Part shown: positions 19,767 through 29,128 of the stretch, one piece after another
How positions within the stretch are numbered: the first letter of the stretch is position 1
Layout of the letters: the number at the start of each line of letters is the position of its first letter
Assembly: GCA_026984455.1 (NCBI GenBank)
Contig: JALSSC010000004.1
Span: forward strand, 30,028-94,027
Length of the DNA stretch: 64,000 nucleotides
Direction: 5' to 3'
DNA from: Chromatiaceae bacterium
GTDB taxonomy: Bacteria; Pseudomonadota; Gammaproteobacteria; Chromatiales; Chromatiaceae
Made by a program: the position numbers and the translations under genes
The notes under the pieces: generated by a model
The model's input: the letters and a program-made list of their open reading frames with translations, nothing else
Told to the model about the DNA's origin: nothing
Database searches by the model: none

Positions 19767-19777
19767 CGGAGGGCCTC

Positions 19778-20518
19778 ATGGACCGCATGCTCTACGTGGC
19801 CATGAGCGGGGCGCGCGAGACCGCCCTCGCCCAGGCCGCCAACGCCAACAATCTGGCCAACGTGGATACCGCAGGCTTCCGCAGCGACCTGCAACAGGCC
19901 CGCGCCATGCCCCTGTTCGGCCCCGGTTATCCCAGCCGGGTCTATGCCCTCAGCGAGCGTCACCAGATAGACTTCAGCCCCGGGCCCATGCAGGCCACCG
20001 GCAACGACCTGGACGTGGCCCTGCGCGGCGACGGCTTCATCGCCGTGCAGGCCCCGGATGGCAAGGAGGCCTACAGCCGCCGCGGCGACCTCCGCATCGA
20101 CGCCAACGGCCTGCTCACCAACGGCGCCGGCCTGCCGGTGCTGGGCGACAACGGCCCCATCGCCATCCCCCCCCACGCCAAGGTCGAGATCGGCGCCGAC
20201 GGCACCATCGGCATCAAGCCCGAAGGCGCCCAGGCCGACGCCCTCGCCACCCTCGACCGCATCAAGCTCGTCAAGCCCCCCCTGGCACAACTGGTCAAGG
20301 GTGAAGACGGCCTCCTGCGCACCAGGGACGGCAAGCCCCAGCCCGCGGATGCCACGGTCACCCTGGTCAAGGGCATGGTGGAGGGCAGCAACGTGGACGC
20401 GGTGGGCGCCCTGGTCACCATGATCGATCTCTCGCGCCGCTTCGAACTGCAAGTGAAAATGATGGAGACCGCAAAGAAGGACGACGAGAGCGCGGCGAGC
20501 CTGCTCAAGGCAGTGTAA
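19778..20518 (+). CDS. flgF: Flagellar proximal rod protein FlgF
   Basis: A 246-residue rod protein starting MDRMLYVAMSGARETALAQA, the FlgF-type N-terminus (FlgG starts differently). It has ANNLANVDTAGFRSDLQQAR, DLDVALRGDGFIAVQ and a C-terminus ALVTMIDLSRRFELQVKMME as in rod/hook family proteins. It is the last gene of the visible operon: no flgG follows, which is unusual, since flgF and flgG are normally adjacent. The 475 bp downstream hold no flagellar sequence that I can recognise. Confidence 0.9.
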   Translation: MDRMLYVAMSGARETALAQAANANNLANVDTAGFRSDLQQARAMPLFGPGYPSRVYALSERHQIDFSPGPMQATGNDLDVALRGDGFIAVQAPDGKEAYSRRGDLRIDANGLLTNGAGLPVLGDNGPIAIPPHAKVEIGADGTIGIKPEGAQADALATLDRIKLVKPPLAQLVKGEDGLLRTRDGKPQPADATVTLVKGMVEGSNVDAVGALVTMIDLSRRFELQVKMMETAKKDDESAASLLKAV

Positions 20519-20993
20519 TGTGGCGGGAATGGTCAGCACCATCCCCGCGCACCCCGCGACCCTTGACCGACCGGATCCCGGCCCTCCCTCCACGGATCAG
20601 GCGGATCCTTCAGGATCCTTGAACCACCTCGCACAACCCCGACCGCGGCGCCCCCACGCGAAATCCCGGCCCCCTGGCGTGGTCCATCCCAACGGGGCCG
20701 CCGATCGCAAACGGATGTGACCGCTCGTCACGAGGGAACCCAGACGATGCGGTGGCGTGTGCCGGAAGAATCCACGGGCAGGATGTCGCCGCCCCCCTCA
20801 CAGTCCTCGCAATCGCGCCCAAGCCAATGGAAATCTGCCCCTCTATCCGGCACGACCGTCACTTTTCACCCGGAGCAGCCGACCCTGCCTGGCCCTAGGA
20901 GACATTCAGAAAATCCTGAAGTATTCATGCGCCGGACCGCTAAAATCGCTAAAATCGCTCTCGACACATTGAAGGCCGTCGAGGTCCCAGGCC
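20519..20993. other. Gene-free gap after flgF
   Basis: No open frame here has recognisable content, and there is no flgG remnant in any frame. Two small direct repeats are visible: GGATCCTT twice near 20606 and GCTAAAATC twice at 20939-20956. The second provides a weak sigma-28-like arrangement: TAAAATCG (20941), 11 bp, then CTCGACAC (20960), which could serve the regulator gene at 20994. Confidence 0.5.
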
Positions 20994-21575
20994 ATGCCCG
21001 AAACCACCTATCTCACCCCACGTGAGGTCGCCGAGATCCTGCACGTGGCACCGGTCACCGTACGCCACTGGGCGAGCAAGGGGTGGCTGCAGGCCGAGCG
21101 CACCCCCGGTGGACATCGGCGCTTTGCCCGCGGCGAGGTGGAACGCCTCGCACGGGAACACGGGTTCCTCCCGGTACCGGGGGAGTCGGGGGGCCTGCAC
21201 GTCCTGATCGTGGATGACGACCACCAGTTCGTGCGCCTGCTGCGCGAAATGCTCGAAGGCGAACCAGAGGTGGCCCGGGTCACCCTGGCCCATGACGGCT
21301 TCGAGGCCGGGTGGCAGGTCTCTGCGGCCCGCCCCGACTTGGTGTTGCTGGACTTGCGCATGCCAGGGATCGACGGTTTCGCCGTCTGTACGCGCCTCAA
21401 GGCCGATCCGCTCACTCGCGGGATCCGGGTGATGGCCATGAGCGGTTGTGCCGACGCAGGGGATCGCCGGCGGATTCTCGAGGCGGGGGCCGAGGACTTT
21501 CTGGCCAAACCCTTCGATCAGGCGCGTCTGCGCCAGGCGCTGCGCCTCGCAGGGATGGAGGCCCGACGCCCATGA
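20994..21575 (+). CDS. Response regulator with N-terminal MerR/excisionase-like HTH
   Basis: A 193-residue protein with reversed domain order. Residues 5-58 are a winged helix of the BldC/excisionase/MerR type (TPREVAEILHVAPVTVRHWA, wing TPGGHRRF). Residues 68-190 are a receiver with acidic pocket IVDDD (73-76), phospho-acceptor Asp120 (LLDLRMPG), Ser150 and Lys172 (FLAKPF). DNA binding would thus be gated by phosphorylation from a kinase, perhaps the hybrid kinase at 24679. It is the first gene of a run of six signalling genes and overlaps the next by ATGA. Most response regulators have the output domain at the C-terminus, so this arrangement is uncommon. Confidence 0.82.
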   Translation: MPETTYLTPREVAEILHVAPVTVRHWASKGWLQAERTPGGHRRFARGEVERLAREHGFLPVPGESGGLHVLIVDDDHQFVRLLREMLEGEPEVARVTLAHDGFEAGWQVSAARPDLVLLDLRMPGIDGFAVCTRLKADPLTRGIRVMAMSGCADAGDRRRILEAGAEDFLAKPFDQARLRQALRLAGMEARRP

Positions 21576-24500
21576 ACGCCGCCACCCTGCCCCGGGACGA
21601 CACGCCCTACCGCGTCCTGCTGGTGGACGACGAGAACAGCCAACGCCTGCTGCAACGGGAGATTCTCGCTGCGCCCCGCTTCGAGACCGCAGAGGCGGGC
21701 GATGGCGCCTCCGCCCTCGACGCCTTGCGCCGGGAACGGTTCGACGTGGTGCTGATGGACAAACGCATGCCCGGGCTCGACGGCGATACCGTCTGCCGGC
21801 GTATCCGCGAGGAACTGGACGACCCCCTGCTCCCGGTGATCATGGTCACCGCCCTGGGGGGCAGCGAGGACCTCACCGACAGCTTCGGTGCAGGGGCCAA
21901 CGACTTCGTCCGCAAGCCCTACGCCCCCGCCGAATTGATGGCCCGGGTCGAGGCCGCCGCGGCTCACAGACGCCTGCTGGACCAGATGGAGCGGATCGAG
22001 TCGGTCTATTCCGCCATCGCCCAGGTGGTGGAGGCGCGCGATCCCGAGACCGCGGGACACTGTACCCGTCTGGCCAACAACGGGGTGTTGTTCGGCGAGT
22101 ATCTGGGCCTGGATGCCGCCGCCCGGGAGACCCTCAGGCGCCTCGGCATCCTCCATGACATCGGCAAGCTGGGCATCCCCGATGCGGTGTTGCTCAAGCC
22201 CGGCCCCCTGGATGACGCGGAATGGCGCATCATGGTCAGGCACGCGGAGTTGGGTGAACGCCTCTGTGCCGGCGTGCGCAGCCTGGCCCCGCTGGCCCCC
22301 TTGATCCGCCACCATCACGAACACTGGGACGGCAGCGGCTATCCGGATGGTCTGGCCGGCCCGGCCATCCCCTATCTGGTGCGCGTGTTCCAGGTCCTCG
22401 ATGTCTACGATGCCCTGGCCTCCGCACGGATATACCGGAGCGGGACAGCGCCCACGGAGGCCCTGGCACAGCTCCGGCGTGAGGCGGATCGGGTGCTCGA
22501 TCCCCATCTGGTCGGGCGTTTCATTCGTTTCCTCGAGACCGCGCCCCCGGGTTTTCTGCATCCGCCGGGCGGTGCGGGCAGCGGCGGCGATGCCCTGCCC
22601 CCCCCTGTCCCGGCGAAACCGTCCCGGCCGTCGCTCCCGGTCTTTGGCGAGCCCGCTCCGCACTACCTGCAAGCGATCCTTGACGCCACCACGGTGGGCC
22701 TGTTCGGGCTCGACGCCGAGTGTCGGGTCCAGTTCGTGAACCCCGCCGCCGGGCGTATCCTGGGCTACTCCGAGGAGGAACTCCTGGGCCATTCCCACCA
22801 TGCCCGGGTGCACTACGTCCGTACCGACGGGCGGCCCTATCCCGAGCGGGCCTGCCCCATCTGTCAGGCCCTGCGTGCCGGCGAGGCCGCCGAAGGCGAA
22901 GAGGTCTTCATCCACAAGGACGGCCGTGGGATACCGGTGGCCTACAGCGTCTCGCCCCTGCCCAAGGGTGGCGGGGCGGTGGTGAGCTATCTGGACCTGA
23001 GCGAGCGCAAGGCGGCCGATCTGCACCAGCGCCTCGCGGCCACGGTCTTCGACCATACCCATGAGGGTATCCTGGTGACGGATGCCGCGGGCCGCATCCT
23101 CCAGGTCAATGCCGCCCTGTGCACCATCACAGGCTATCGGCGCGAAGAACTCCTGGACCGTAACCCGCGTCTGTTGCAGTCGGGTGAGCACCCGCCGGCC
23201 TTCTATCGCAGCCTCTGGGAGCACCTCCGCCGGCATGGCCATTGGCGCGGCGAGGTGGTGGACCGGCGCCGCGACGGCACCCGCTTCCATGCCTGGTTGA
23301 GCATCAACACGGTCAAGGGCGATGACGGTCAGCCCACCCATTACGTGGGCCTCATCTCCGACATCACCCCGCTCAAGCGCAGCCACGAACACATCGCCTT
23401 CCTCGCCGAGCACGATCCTCTCACCGGCCTGCCCAACCGCAAGTTGCTTCAGGATCGTGTCAAGGTGGCCCTGCGCCGGGCGCATCGGGGCGATTACCCT
23501 CTGGCGTTGCTGTTCTTCGATCTCGACCGCTTCAAGGACATCAACGACAGCCTCGGTCATCAGGTGGGCGATCTCTTACTGGTAGAGGTGGCGCACCGGA
23601 TCAAGGGCCTGCTGCGCGAGGAGGACACCCTGGCGCGCCTGGGGGGCGACGAGTTCGTGATCCTCCTGCACCAGATCGAGGACCGCGCGGCGGCGGAGAC
23701 CGTGGCGGCCAAGGTGATCAGCTCCATGGAACGGCCCCTCAGCGTCGAGGGACACGACCTGTTCCTCGACCTGAGCCTGGGGATCGCCTTCTATCCCGAG
23801 GACGGCAGCGACTGCGACACCCTGCTCCGTCACGCCGACATCGCCCTGTATCGGGCCAAGGAACGCCCTGGCAGCGCCTTTTGTCTCCACGATCCCGCCA
23901 AGAGCACCGCACTGGAGCGCCGCCTGAGCCTGGCGACCGCCCTGCGCCGGGCCCTAGAGAGGCACGAGTTCGAGGTCCACTACCAACCCCAGGCGGCCCT
24001 CGCCGACGGTGCCCTGCGCGGGGTCGAGGCCTTACTGCGCTGGCGGCGGCCGGGGATCGGACTGGTTCCCCCGGCCGAGTTCATCTCGGTGGCCGAAGGC
24101 AGCGGTCTGATCGATCCCCTGGGCGAGTGGATCCTGCACGAGGCCTGCCGGCAGGCCGTCGCCTGGCGGGATCAAGGCCTGGAGGTCGGCCGGGTCGCGG
24201 TCAATGTCTCCGGCATGCAGATCCGCCGCGGCCGGCTGCTGGAGCAGGTACGCGAGGCCCTGGGAGAGAGCGGCCTGGCACCCGGGCGGCTGGAGCTGGA
24301 GATCACCGAGTCCATGATGATGGGAAAGGAAAAGGCCGAACTCGAACTCCTGCACGGCCTCAAGGCCCTGGGGGTGCAATTGGCGGTGGACGACTTCGGC
24401 ACCGGCTATTCCTCCCTGGCCTATCTGCGCCACCTGCCCATCGACCGGCTCAAGCTGGATCTGGCCTTCGTTCGCGATCTCCCGGGCGATGCCAAGGCCG

Positions 24501-24682
24501 CCGCCATCGCCCGTACCGTGATCGGTCTCGGCCGCGGACTCGGTCTCGAGGTCCTCGCCGAAGGGGTGGAGGCCGCGGCCCAGCGCGACTTCCTCGCCGC
24601 CGCCGGTTGTCACGAGGCCCAGGGGTGGCTCTATGGCCATCCATCACCGGCCGACGTACTGGCCCGGGAGTGGGGGGCATGA
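21572..24682 (+). CDS. REC-HD-GYP-PAS-PAS-GGDEF-EAL cyclic-di-GMP protein
   Basis: A 1036-residue cytoplasmic protein. Domains in order: receiver (1-125; Asp63, Lys115), HD-GYP phosphodiesterase (145-325; LHDIGKL with His195-Asp196, HHEHWDGSGYP at 248-258), PAS (362-480), PAS (485-602), GGDEF cyclase (605-775) and EAL phosphodiesterase (785-1030). All key residues look intact: RLGGDEF at 689-695 with an inhibitory site REED at 682-685, EALLRW at 819-824, DDFGTGYSSL at 940-949. It therefore appears able to make c-di-GMP and to break it down by two routes. It overlaps its neighbours by ATGA on both sides. No membrane segment is visible. Confidence 0.9.
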   Translation: MNAATLPRDDTPYRVLLVDDENSQRLLQREILAAPRFETAEAGDGASALDALRRERFDVVLMDKRMPGLDGDTVCRRIREELDDPLLPVIMVTALGGSEDLTDSFGAGANDFVRKPYAPAELMARVEAAAAHRRLLDQMERIESVYSAIAQVVEARDPETAGHCTRLANNGVLFGEYLGLDAAARETLRRLGILHDIGKLGIPDAVLLKPGPLDDAEWRIMVRHAELGERLCAGVRSLAPLAPLIRHHHEHWDGSGYPDGLAGPAIPYLVRVFQVLDVYDALASARIYRSGTAPTEALAQLRREADRVLDPHLVGRFIRFLETAPPGFLHPPGGAGSGGDALPPPVPAKPSRPSLPVFGEPAPHYLQAILDATTVGLFGLDAECRVQFVNPAAGRILGYSEEELLGHSHHARVHYVRTDGRPYPERACPICQALRAGEAAEGEEVFIHKDGRGIPVAYSVSPLPKGGGAVVSYLDLSERKAADLHQRLAATVFDHTHEGILVTDAAGRILQVNAALCTITGYRREELLDRNPRLLQSGEHPPAFYRSLWEHLRRHGHWRGEVVDRRRDGTRFHAWLSINTVKGDDGQPTHYVGLISDITPLKRSHEHIAFLAEHDPLTGLPNRKLLQDRVKVALRRAHRGDYPLALLFFDLDRFKDINDSLGHQVGDLLLVEVAHRIKGLLREEDTLARLGGDEFVILLHQIEDRAAAETVAAKVISSMERPLSVEGHDLFLDLSLGIAFYPEDGSDCDTLLRHADIALYRAKERPGSAFCLHDPAKSTALERRLSLATALRRALERHEFEVHYQPQAALADGALRGVEALLRWRRPGIGLVPPAEFISVAEGSGLIDPLGEWILHEACRQAVAWRDQGLEVGRVAVNVSGMQIRRGRLLEQVREALGESGLAPGRLELEITESMMMGKEKAELELLHGLKALGVQLAVDDFGTGYSSLAYLRHLPIDRLKLDLAFVRDLPGDAKAAAIARTVIGLGRGLGLEVLAEGVEAAAQRDFLAAAGCHEAQGWLYGHPSPADVLAREWGA

Positions 24683-26631
24683 GCAGGGACGGCGAAGTCG
24701 CCCCCGAACACTGCTTCGGGCCCTTGCTCGACGCCCTGGACCAGGGGGCCTGGATCGTGAGCGGGGACGGGCGGCGCACGCTCTACGCCAACCGCGCCCT
24801 GGCCGCCATCTATGGACGGACGGTGGCGCAGATCCTCGAACATCCGGATCTATGGCTCGATGTGGTGCACCCCGAGGACCGCCCGCGGATCGCGGCCACC
24901 GCCCACACCCTCCGTGCGGAGGGCCGGGTGAGCAGCGAGTACCGGGTCCTGCGCCCGGACGGCGAGGTGCGTTGGGTCCTGGAGCAAAAGGTCCTGCTGC
25001 GCGATTCCAGCGGGACCCCGCGCTGCATGGGCGGCACCCTCCTCGACATCAGCGAGCGCAAGCAGACGGAGATCGAACTGGAGCAGACCCGCCGTCGCGC
25101 CCAACAATATCTGGATGTGGCCGAGGTGATGCTCCTCGCCCTCGATACCGAAGGCCGGATCGAGATGCTCAATCCCAAGGGCTACCAGGTCCTGGGCCAT
25201 CCCCTCGGCAGTCTGCAAGGGGCCGACTGGTTCGCCACCTGTCTTCCCGAAGACATGCGCGAGACCGCCCGGAAACGCTTTGCGGCCCTGTTGGCGGGGG
25301 AGGTGGAAGTGCATGTCTACGCGGAGAACGAGGTCCTCACCGGTAGTGGGCGGCGGCGCCTGATCGCCTGGCACAACGCCCTGATATATGACCGTCACGG
25401 CCACATCTGCGGCACTCTGAGTTCCGGCACCGATATCTCCGAACAGCGCGCGGCCGAGGCCGAGACGCACCATCTCCAGCGACAGCTCGCCCAGGCACAG
25501 AAACTGGAGGCCCTGGGCCGCCTGAGCAGCGGCATCGCCCACGACTTCAACAATATCCTCGCCAGCGTCCTCGGTTTTGCCAGCCTGGCCCTGGACCGCT
25601 ACGCCGGCCAATGTCCGCCCAAGGTGGTGGACTACCTGCGCGAGGTGCGGAGCGCGGGTGAGCGCGCCCGTGACCTGGTGGCCCAACTGCTCCACTTCGG
25701 TCGTGGTCAAGGCGGCGAGGCGCAACCCCTGGCGCTGGCGCCCTTGATCAAGGAAGTGGTGAAGATGCTCCATGCGTCTCTCACCCCCGCCATCCAGTTT
25801 CAGCTCGACCTGGATCCGGAGGTTCCGCCGGTGGAAATGGCCCCGGTGGAGGTGCACCAGATCCTGGTGAACCTGTGCATGAACGCCAGCGACGCCCTGG
25901 GCGGCCAGGGCACCATCGGTATCGGTCTCCGACGGTGGCAAGGCCCTGACGCGGAATGCGCCCTCTGCCACCAGAGGATGAGCGGTGCCTGGGTGGAACT
26001 GGTGGTGAGCGATTCGGGTTGCGGTATAGAGCCGGCGACCCTCGGACGGATCTTCGATCCCTTCTTCACCACCAAGGCCCCTGGCAAGGGCTCCGGCATG
26101 GGCCTCGCGGTGATCCGAAACATTCTCGAAGACCGTGGCGCCCATCTCCTGGTGGAGAGCCAACCCCGGATCGGCAGCCGGTTCCGCATCCTGTTCCCGC
26201 CCGCCCCTGGCGGGTCCCTCCGCCAGGACATGGGATCGCCGCTGCGCTTCCAGGCGGCCCTGAGGGGCCGCATCCTGGTGGTGGACGACGAGGCCGCGGT
26301 GGGCTTCTGGCTCGGTGATCTGTTGCGTATGCACGGCTGCCAGGTGGAGGTGGAGCGGGATGCCCGCACCGCCCTGGAGCGCTTCGAGCGTGCCCCCAGG
26401 GCCTTCGATCTGGTGATCACCGACCTCACCATGCCCGGGCTCTCCGGCCTCGACCTGGCGGCACGTCTGCGGGCGCTGCGTCCCGATCTGGCGCTGATCC
26501 TCTGCTCCGGCCGCCATGACGCCCCGGACCCGGAGCGGGCACGGACCCTGGGGATCCGCCACCTGCTGCCCAAGCCGGTGGCCGCGGGCGATCTCCTGGG
26601 CGCCGTGGCCGAGGTCCTGGGTCGGGGCTGA
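24679..26631 (+). CDS. Hybrid histidine kinase, PAS-PAS-HisKA-ATPase-REC
   Basis: A 650-residue soluble kinase. PAS/PAC domain at about 15-130 (with ISERKQTEIELEQTRR linker), second PAS at 140-260, H-box SSGIAHDFNNILASVLGFA with His288, ATPase domain (NLCMNASDALGG, DSGCGIEP, GSGMGLAVIRN) and a C-terminal receiver (VVDDEAA, phospho-acceptor Asp582 in VITDLTMPG, LLPKPV). An insert CALCHQRM sits in the ATPase domain just before the DSG motif; Cys pairs at this spot are common in the HDFNN kinase subgroup. Overlaps the upstream gene by ATGA. Probable partner of one of the receivers in this cluster. Confidence 0.87.
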   Translation: MSRDGEVAPEHCFGPLLDALDQGAWIVSGDGRRTLYANRALAAIYGRTVAQILEHPDLWLDVVHPEDRPRIAATAHTLRAEGRVSSEYRVLRPDGEVRWVLEQKVLLRDSSGTPRCMGGTLLDISERKQTEIELEQTRRRAQQYLDVAEVMLLALDTEGRIEMLNPKGYQVLGHPLGSLQGADWFATCLPEDMRETARKRFAALLAGEVEVHVYAENEVLTGSGRRRLIAWHNALIYDRHGHICGTLSSGTDISEQRAAEAETHHLQRQLAQAQKLEALGRLSSGIAHDFNNILASVLGFASLALDRYAGQCPPKVVDYLREVRSAGERARDLVAQLLHFGRGQGGEAQPLALAPLIKEVVKMLHASLTPAIQFQLDLDPEVPPVEMAPVEVHQILVNLCMNASDALGGQGTIGIGLRRWQGPDAECALCHQRMSGAWVELVVSDSGCGIEPATLGRIFDPFFTTKAPGKGSGMGLAVIRNILEDRGAHLLVESQPRIGSRFRILFPPAPGGSLRQDMGSPLRFQAALRGRILVVDDEAAVGFWLGDLLRMHGCQVEVERDARTALERFERAPRAFDLVITDLTMPGLSGLDLAARLRALRPDLALILCSGRHDAPDPERARTLGIRHLLPKPVAAGDLLGAVAEVLGRG

Positions 26632-26734
26632 CCCTGTCTCAGGTCGCCAATGGGCGCACCAGGCGCTTCCCGTCGAGCCCCCGAAACTCCGTACACATCG
26701 AGTGTATAATGGTTGATAGGGATCCCCTATAGCG

Positions 26735-28327
26735 ATGGTCCAGGCCAGGGACGGTCGGCAGACCGGTCCAAGCACACTCATGTCACCGAACCTGCCCAAT
26801 CTTTCATCCGCCGCCGCAGCGCCGCGCCGCCAGAAGATCGAACCGGAACGCCAGAACCACCAATCTTGGCGCACTGGCAGCGAGTTGCAGGCGAGCCGCG
26901 ACCGCTATGCCCAACTCTTCGAGCGCGTCCCGGTGGGCTGCCTGGTCCTGGATCCGGAGGCCCGTATCCGCGAGTCGAATCTCCGGGCCGCGGCACTCCT
27001 CGGACAGGAACCCGCGCGTCTGCGCGGGCGCCCCCTGGCCGCCCTCCTGGCCGCGGACGAGGGGCCGCGCCTCGCCGCTCATCTGCAGCGGGCGCGGGCC
27101 GGCCTGCATGGGGCATCCGCCGAGATGGCCCTGGTCGGCGGCGCCCGGGTGTGCCTGGAGAGCACGCCGCTGGACGGGGCCTGGGATCAGGGTTGCCTGA
27201 TGAGCGTGCTCCGGAAAACGAACGGGCAGCAGGTCCTGTTCGAGGCCCTGGAGGCACAGGTGGCTGCACGCACCCGGGAACTCACCGCCACCTGCGCCCG
27301 CCTGGAACTGGCCGAGGAGCTGGCGGAGCTGGGGCGTTGGGAATGGTGGCCGGGCGGCAACCGGATCGCCTGGTCGGCCCAGGTCCATCGCATCTTCGGG
27401 ATTTCCCCGGAGGCCTTCGCCGGCACCCCCGAGGCCATGCTCTCCCGGGTACATCCCGACGACCGGGAGCGGGTGGAGGCGGCGGCACGGACCGCGGTCC
27501 GCAGGGGGCAGGCCCTGGATATCGAGTACCGTATCCAGCATCCGCGGAAGGGGGTGAGATACCTGCACAGCCGCGGCCGCCCGCTGTTCGACCACCACGA
27601 CCGAGTCGTGGCCCTCCACGGGGCGGTGCAGGACGTCACCATGCACAAGCGAGCGGAACGACGTCTGGCCACTCTAAGCGAGGAGAACCGCCGCCTGGCG
27701 AGGCGCTGCATGCGCATTCAGGAGGAGGAACGCCGGGCCTTGGCGCGGGAACTGCACGACGAACTGGGCCAATACCTCACCGCCATCGGCCTCGAGGCCT
27801 CTGCCTTGCGCCACCGCCTGCACGACCCCGTGGCCTCCACGGCCCTGGAGGAGATCGGCGCCATCGCCCAACGGGCCCTGTACCAGGCCCGGCGCATCGG
27901 CCGGCGCCTGCACCCGCCCGCCTTGGCCGAACTCGGGCTCCGGGCGGCCATCGGTGAATTGGTGGACGAGTGGCGCCACCATCTTGGTGAGGTGCGCCTG
28001 GAGACCTTCATCGGAGAGGATCTTGAAGGACTCGGGCCGCTCGCAAAACTCGCCCTGTATCGGGTGGTCCAGGAGGGGCTCACCAACGTGGCCCGGCACG
28101 CCCGGGCACAGCGGGTGTGGCTCTGCCTGGAACGCCGCGGGAGTCGTGTGCTGCTGCGCCTGCGTGACGACGGACAGGTGGATGGATCGCCCCGGGGCGA
28201 GGGGCTGGGCCTGGTCGGTCTGCGCGAACGTATCGAGGGCCTGGGTGGCCGCCTGCGAGCGGGTCCTCTGGGTACAGGCGGATTCCTCCTGATCGCGCGT
28301 CTGCCCGTGACCGGTCCGCCCTCATGA
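26735..28327 (+). CDS. PAS-PAS sensor histidine kinase of the NarX/DegS (HisKA_3) type
   Basis: A 530-residue soluble kinase. PAS domain at about 58-160 (SRDRYAQLFERVPVGCLVL), PAS/PAC at about 195-310 (GRWEWWPGGNRIAWSAQVHR, HPDDRERVEA), then the HisKA_3 dimerisation motif ALARELHDELGQYLTAIG with His341 and the ATPase domain (VVQEGLTNVARHA, GEGLGLVGLRERI, GTGGF). It overlaps the LuxR-type regulator gene by ATGA, so the pair forms a NarX/NarL-like two-component system. Upstream, TATAAT at 26705-26710 resembles a -10 box but has no good -35. The start could also be a Met at 26780. Confidence 0.87.
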   Translation: MVQARDGRQTGPSTLMSPNLPNLSSAAAAPRRQKIEPERQNHQSWRTGSELQASRDRYAQLFERVPVGCLVLDPEARIRESNLRAAALLGQEPARLRGRPLAALLAADEGPRLAAHLQRARAGLHGASAEMALVGGARVCLESTPLDGAWDQGCLMSVLRKTNGQQVLFEALEAQVAARTRELTATCARLELAEELAELGRWEWWPGGNRIAWSAQVHRIFGISPEAFAGTPEAMLSRVHPDDRERVEAAARTAVRRGQALDIEYRIQHPRKGVRYLHSRGRPLFDHHDRVVALHGAVQDVTMHKRAERRLATLSEENRRLARRCMRIQEEERRALARELHDELGQYLTAIGLEASALRHRLHDPVASTALEEIGAIAQRALYQARRIGRRLHPPALAELGLRAAIGELVDEWRHHLGEVRLETFIGEDLEGLGPLAKLALYRVVQEGLTNVARHARAQRVWLCLERRGSRVLLRLRDDGQVDGSPRGEGLGLVGLRERIEGLGGRLRAGPLGTGGFLLIARLPVTGPPS

Positions 28328-28971
28328 TCAGGCAGGTGGGCCTGTTGCTGGTGGACGACCATCCGGTGGTGCGCGCCGGCCTCTGTCATCTGTTCGAGGC
28401 CGACCCGGGGCTGTGCGTCCTTGGGCATGCCGCCAGCGGTGAGGAGGCCTGCCGGCTCTATCCTGAGCGGCGGCCCGAGGTGGTGCTGATGGACCTGTCC
28501 CTGCCCGGCATGAGCGGCCTGGAGGCGGCGCGGCGCCTGCTCCAGCACCACCCCGGGGCACGTCTGCTCATCTGTACCATCCACGAGAACCCGGTGCTCG
28601 CCGAGCGCGCCCTGGTCCTGGGCATCCTCGGCTACGTGACCAAGTCGAGCGCACCCGATATTTTGATCGAAGCGGTCAAGACGGTGGCCTCGGGGCGCCG
28701 CTTTCTTTCTCCCGACATGGCCCAGGCCCTGGCCCTGAGACGCCTGGAAGGGGACGGTTCGCCATTACAGGGACTCTCGCCGCGCGAGTTCGAGGTCTTC
28801 CGGCTGGTGGTAGAGGGACGTGGGCGTGGCGAGATCGCCGCCCTCCTGCACCTGAGCCCGAAGACGGTCTCCAATCTGCTCAGCCGTATCCGCGGCCATC
28901 TCGGGGTCGGCTCCGACCTGGAACTGCTCCATATCGCCCTGTCTCAGGGCCTGATCGACCACCGTTTCTGA
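28324..28971 (+). CDS. NarL/LuxR-family response regulator
   Basis: A 215-residue two-domain regulator. Receiver at 1-125 with DDHP (11-14), phospho-acceptor Asp57 (LMDLSLPG) and Lys107 (YVTKSS). The C-terminal LuxR-type helix-turn-helix reads LSPREFEVFRLVVEGRGRGE, then IAALLHLSPKTVSNLLSRIR. It is translationally coupled to the preceding HisKA_3 kinase, its cognate partner. Targets are unknown; the next gene downstream encodes a GGDEF/EAL protein. Confidence 0.9.
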   Translation: MIRQVGLLLVDDHPVVRAGLCHLFEADPGLCVLGHAASGEEACRLYPERRPEVVLMDLSLPGMSGLEAARRLLQHHPGARLLICTIHENPVLAERALVLGILGYVTKSSAPDILIEAVKTVASGRRFLSPDMAQALALRRLEGDGSPLQGLSPREFEVFRLVVEGRGRGEIAALLHLSPKTVSNLLSRIRGHLGVGSDLELLHIALSQGLIDHRF

Positions 28972-29057
28972 AGCCGCACCCTGCTGCGAAAGGGGCTCGG
29001 GAACTCTTCCCTGCCCTGCCGGGGCGGTTCTCCCGGCCCTTCGGGGACCTGCCCCAT

Positions 29058-29084
29058 TCAGAATCAGTGGGTGCTTGCCGATAA
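29058..29084 (+). promoter_or_regulatory. Candidate sigma-28 (FliA) promoter
   Basis: A perfect GCCGATAA -10 element lies at 29077-29084; the -35 region is weak (TCAG around 29058-29061 instead of TAAAGTTT). It lies 45 bp upstream of the ATG at 29129 and would tie the following c-di-GMP gene to the flagellar regulon. The poor -35 keeps this tentative. Confidence 0.4.
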
Positions 29085-29128
29085 TCCATGGCAATCACGC
29101 CTTTCCGGGGCGTCCAGCGAGCGATCCG

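Noticed and set aside
20519..20993. Hidden flgG in the gap after flgF
   Set aside because: All frames were read; none shows the rod/hook N-terminal (NxLANxxTxGFK) or C-terminal signatures.
25942..25992. CxxCH heme-like motif (CALCHQRM) in the hybrid kinase
   Set aside because: The protein is cytoplasmic, and Cys pairs at this place in the ATPase domain are common in this kinase subgroup, so heme attachment is unlikely.
26700..26734. Relic of the MITE-like repeat ahead of the HisKA_3 kinase
   Set aside because: The stretch GTGTATAATGG only shares TATA with the element ends; no TACCCG or interior match is present.
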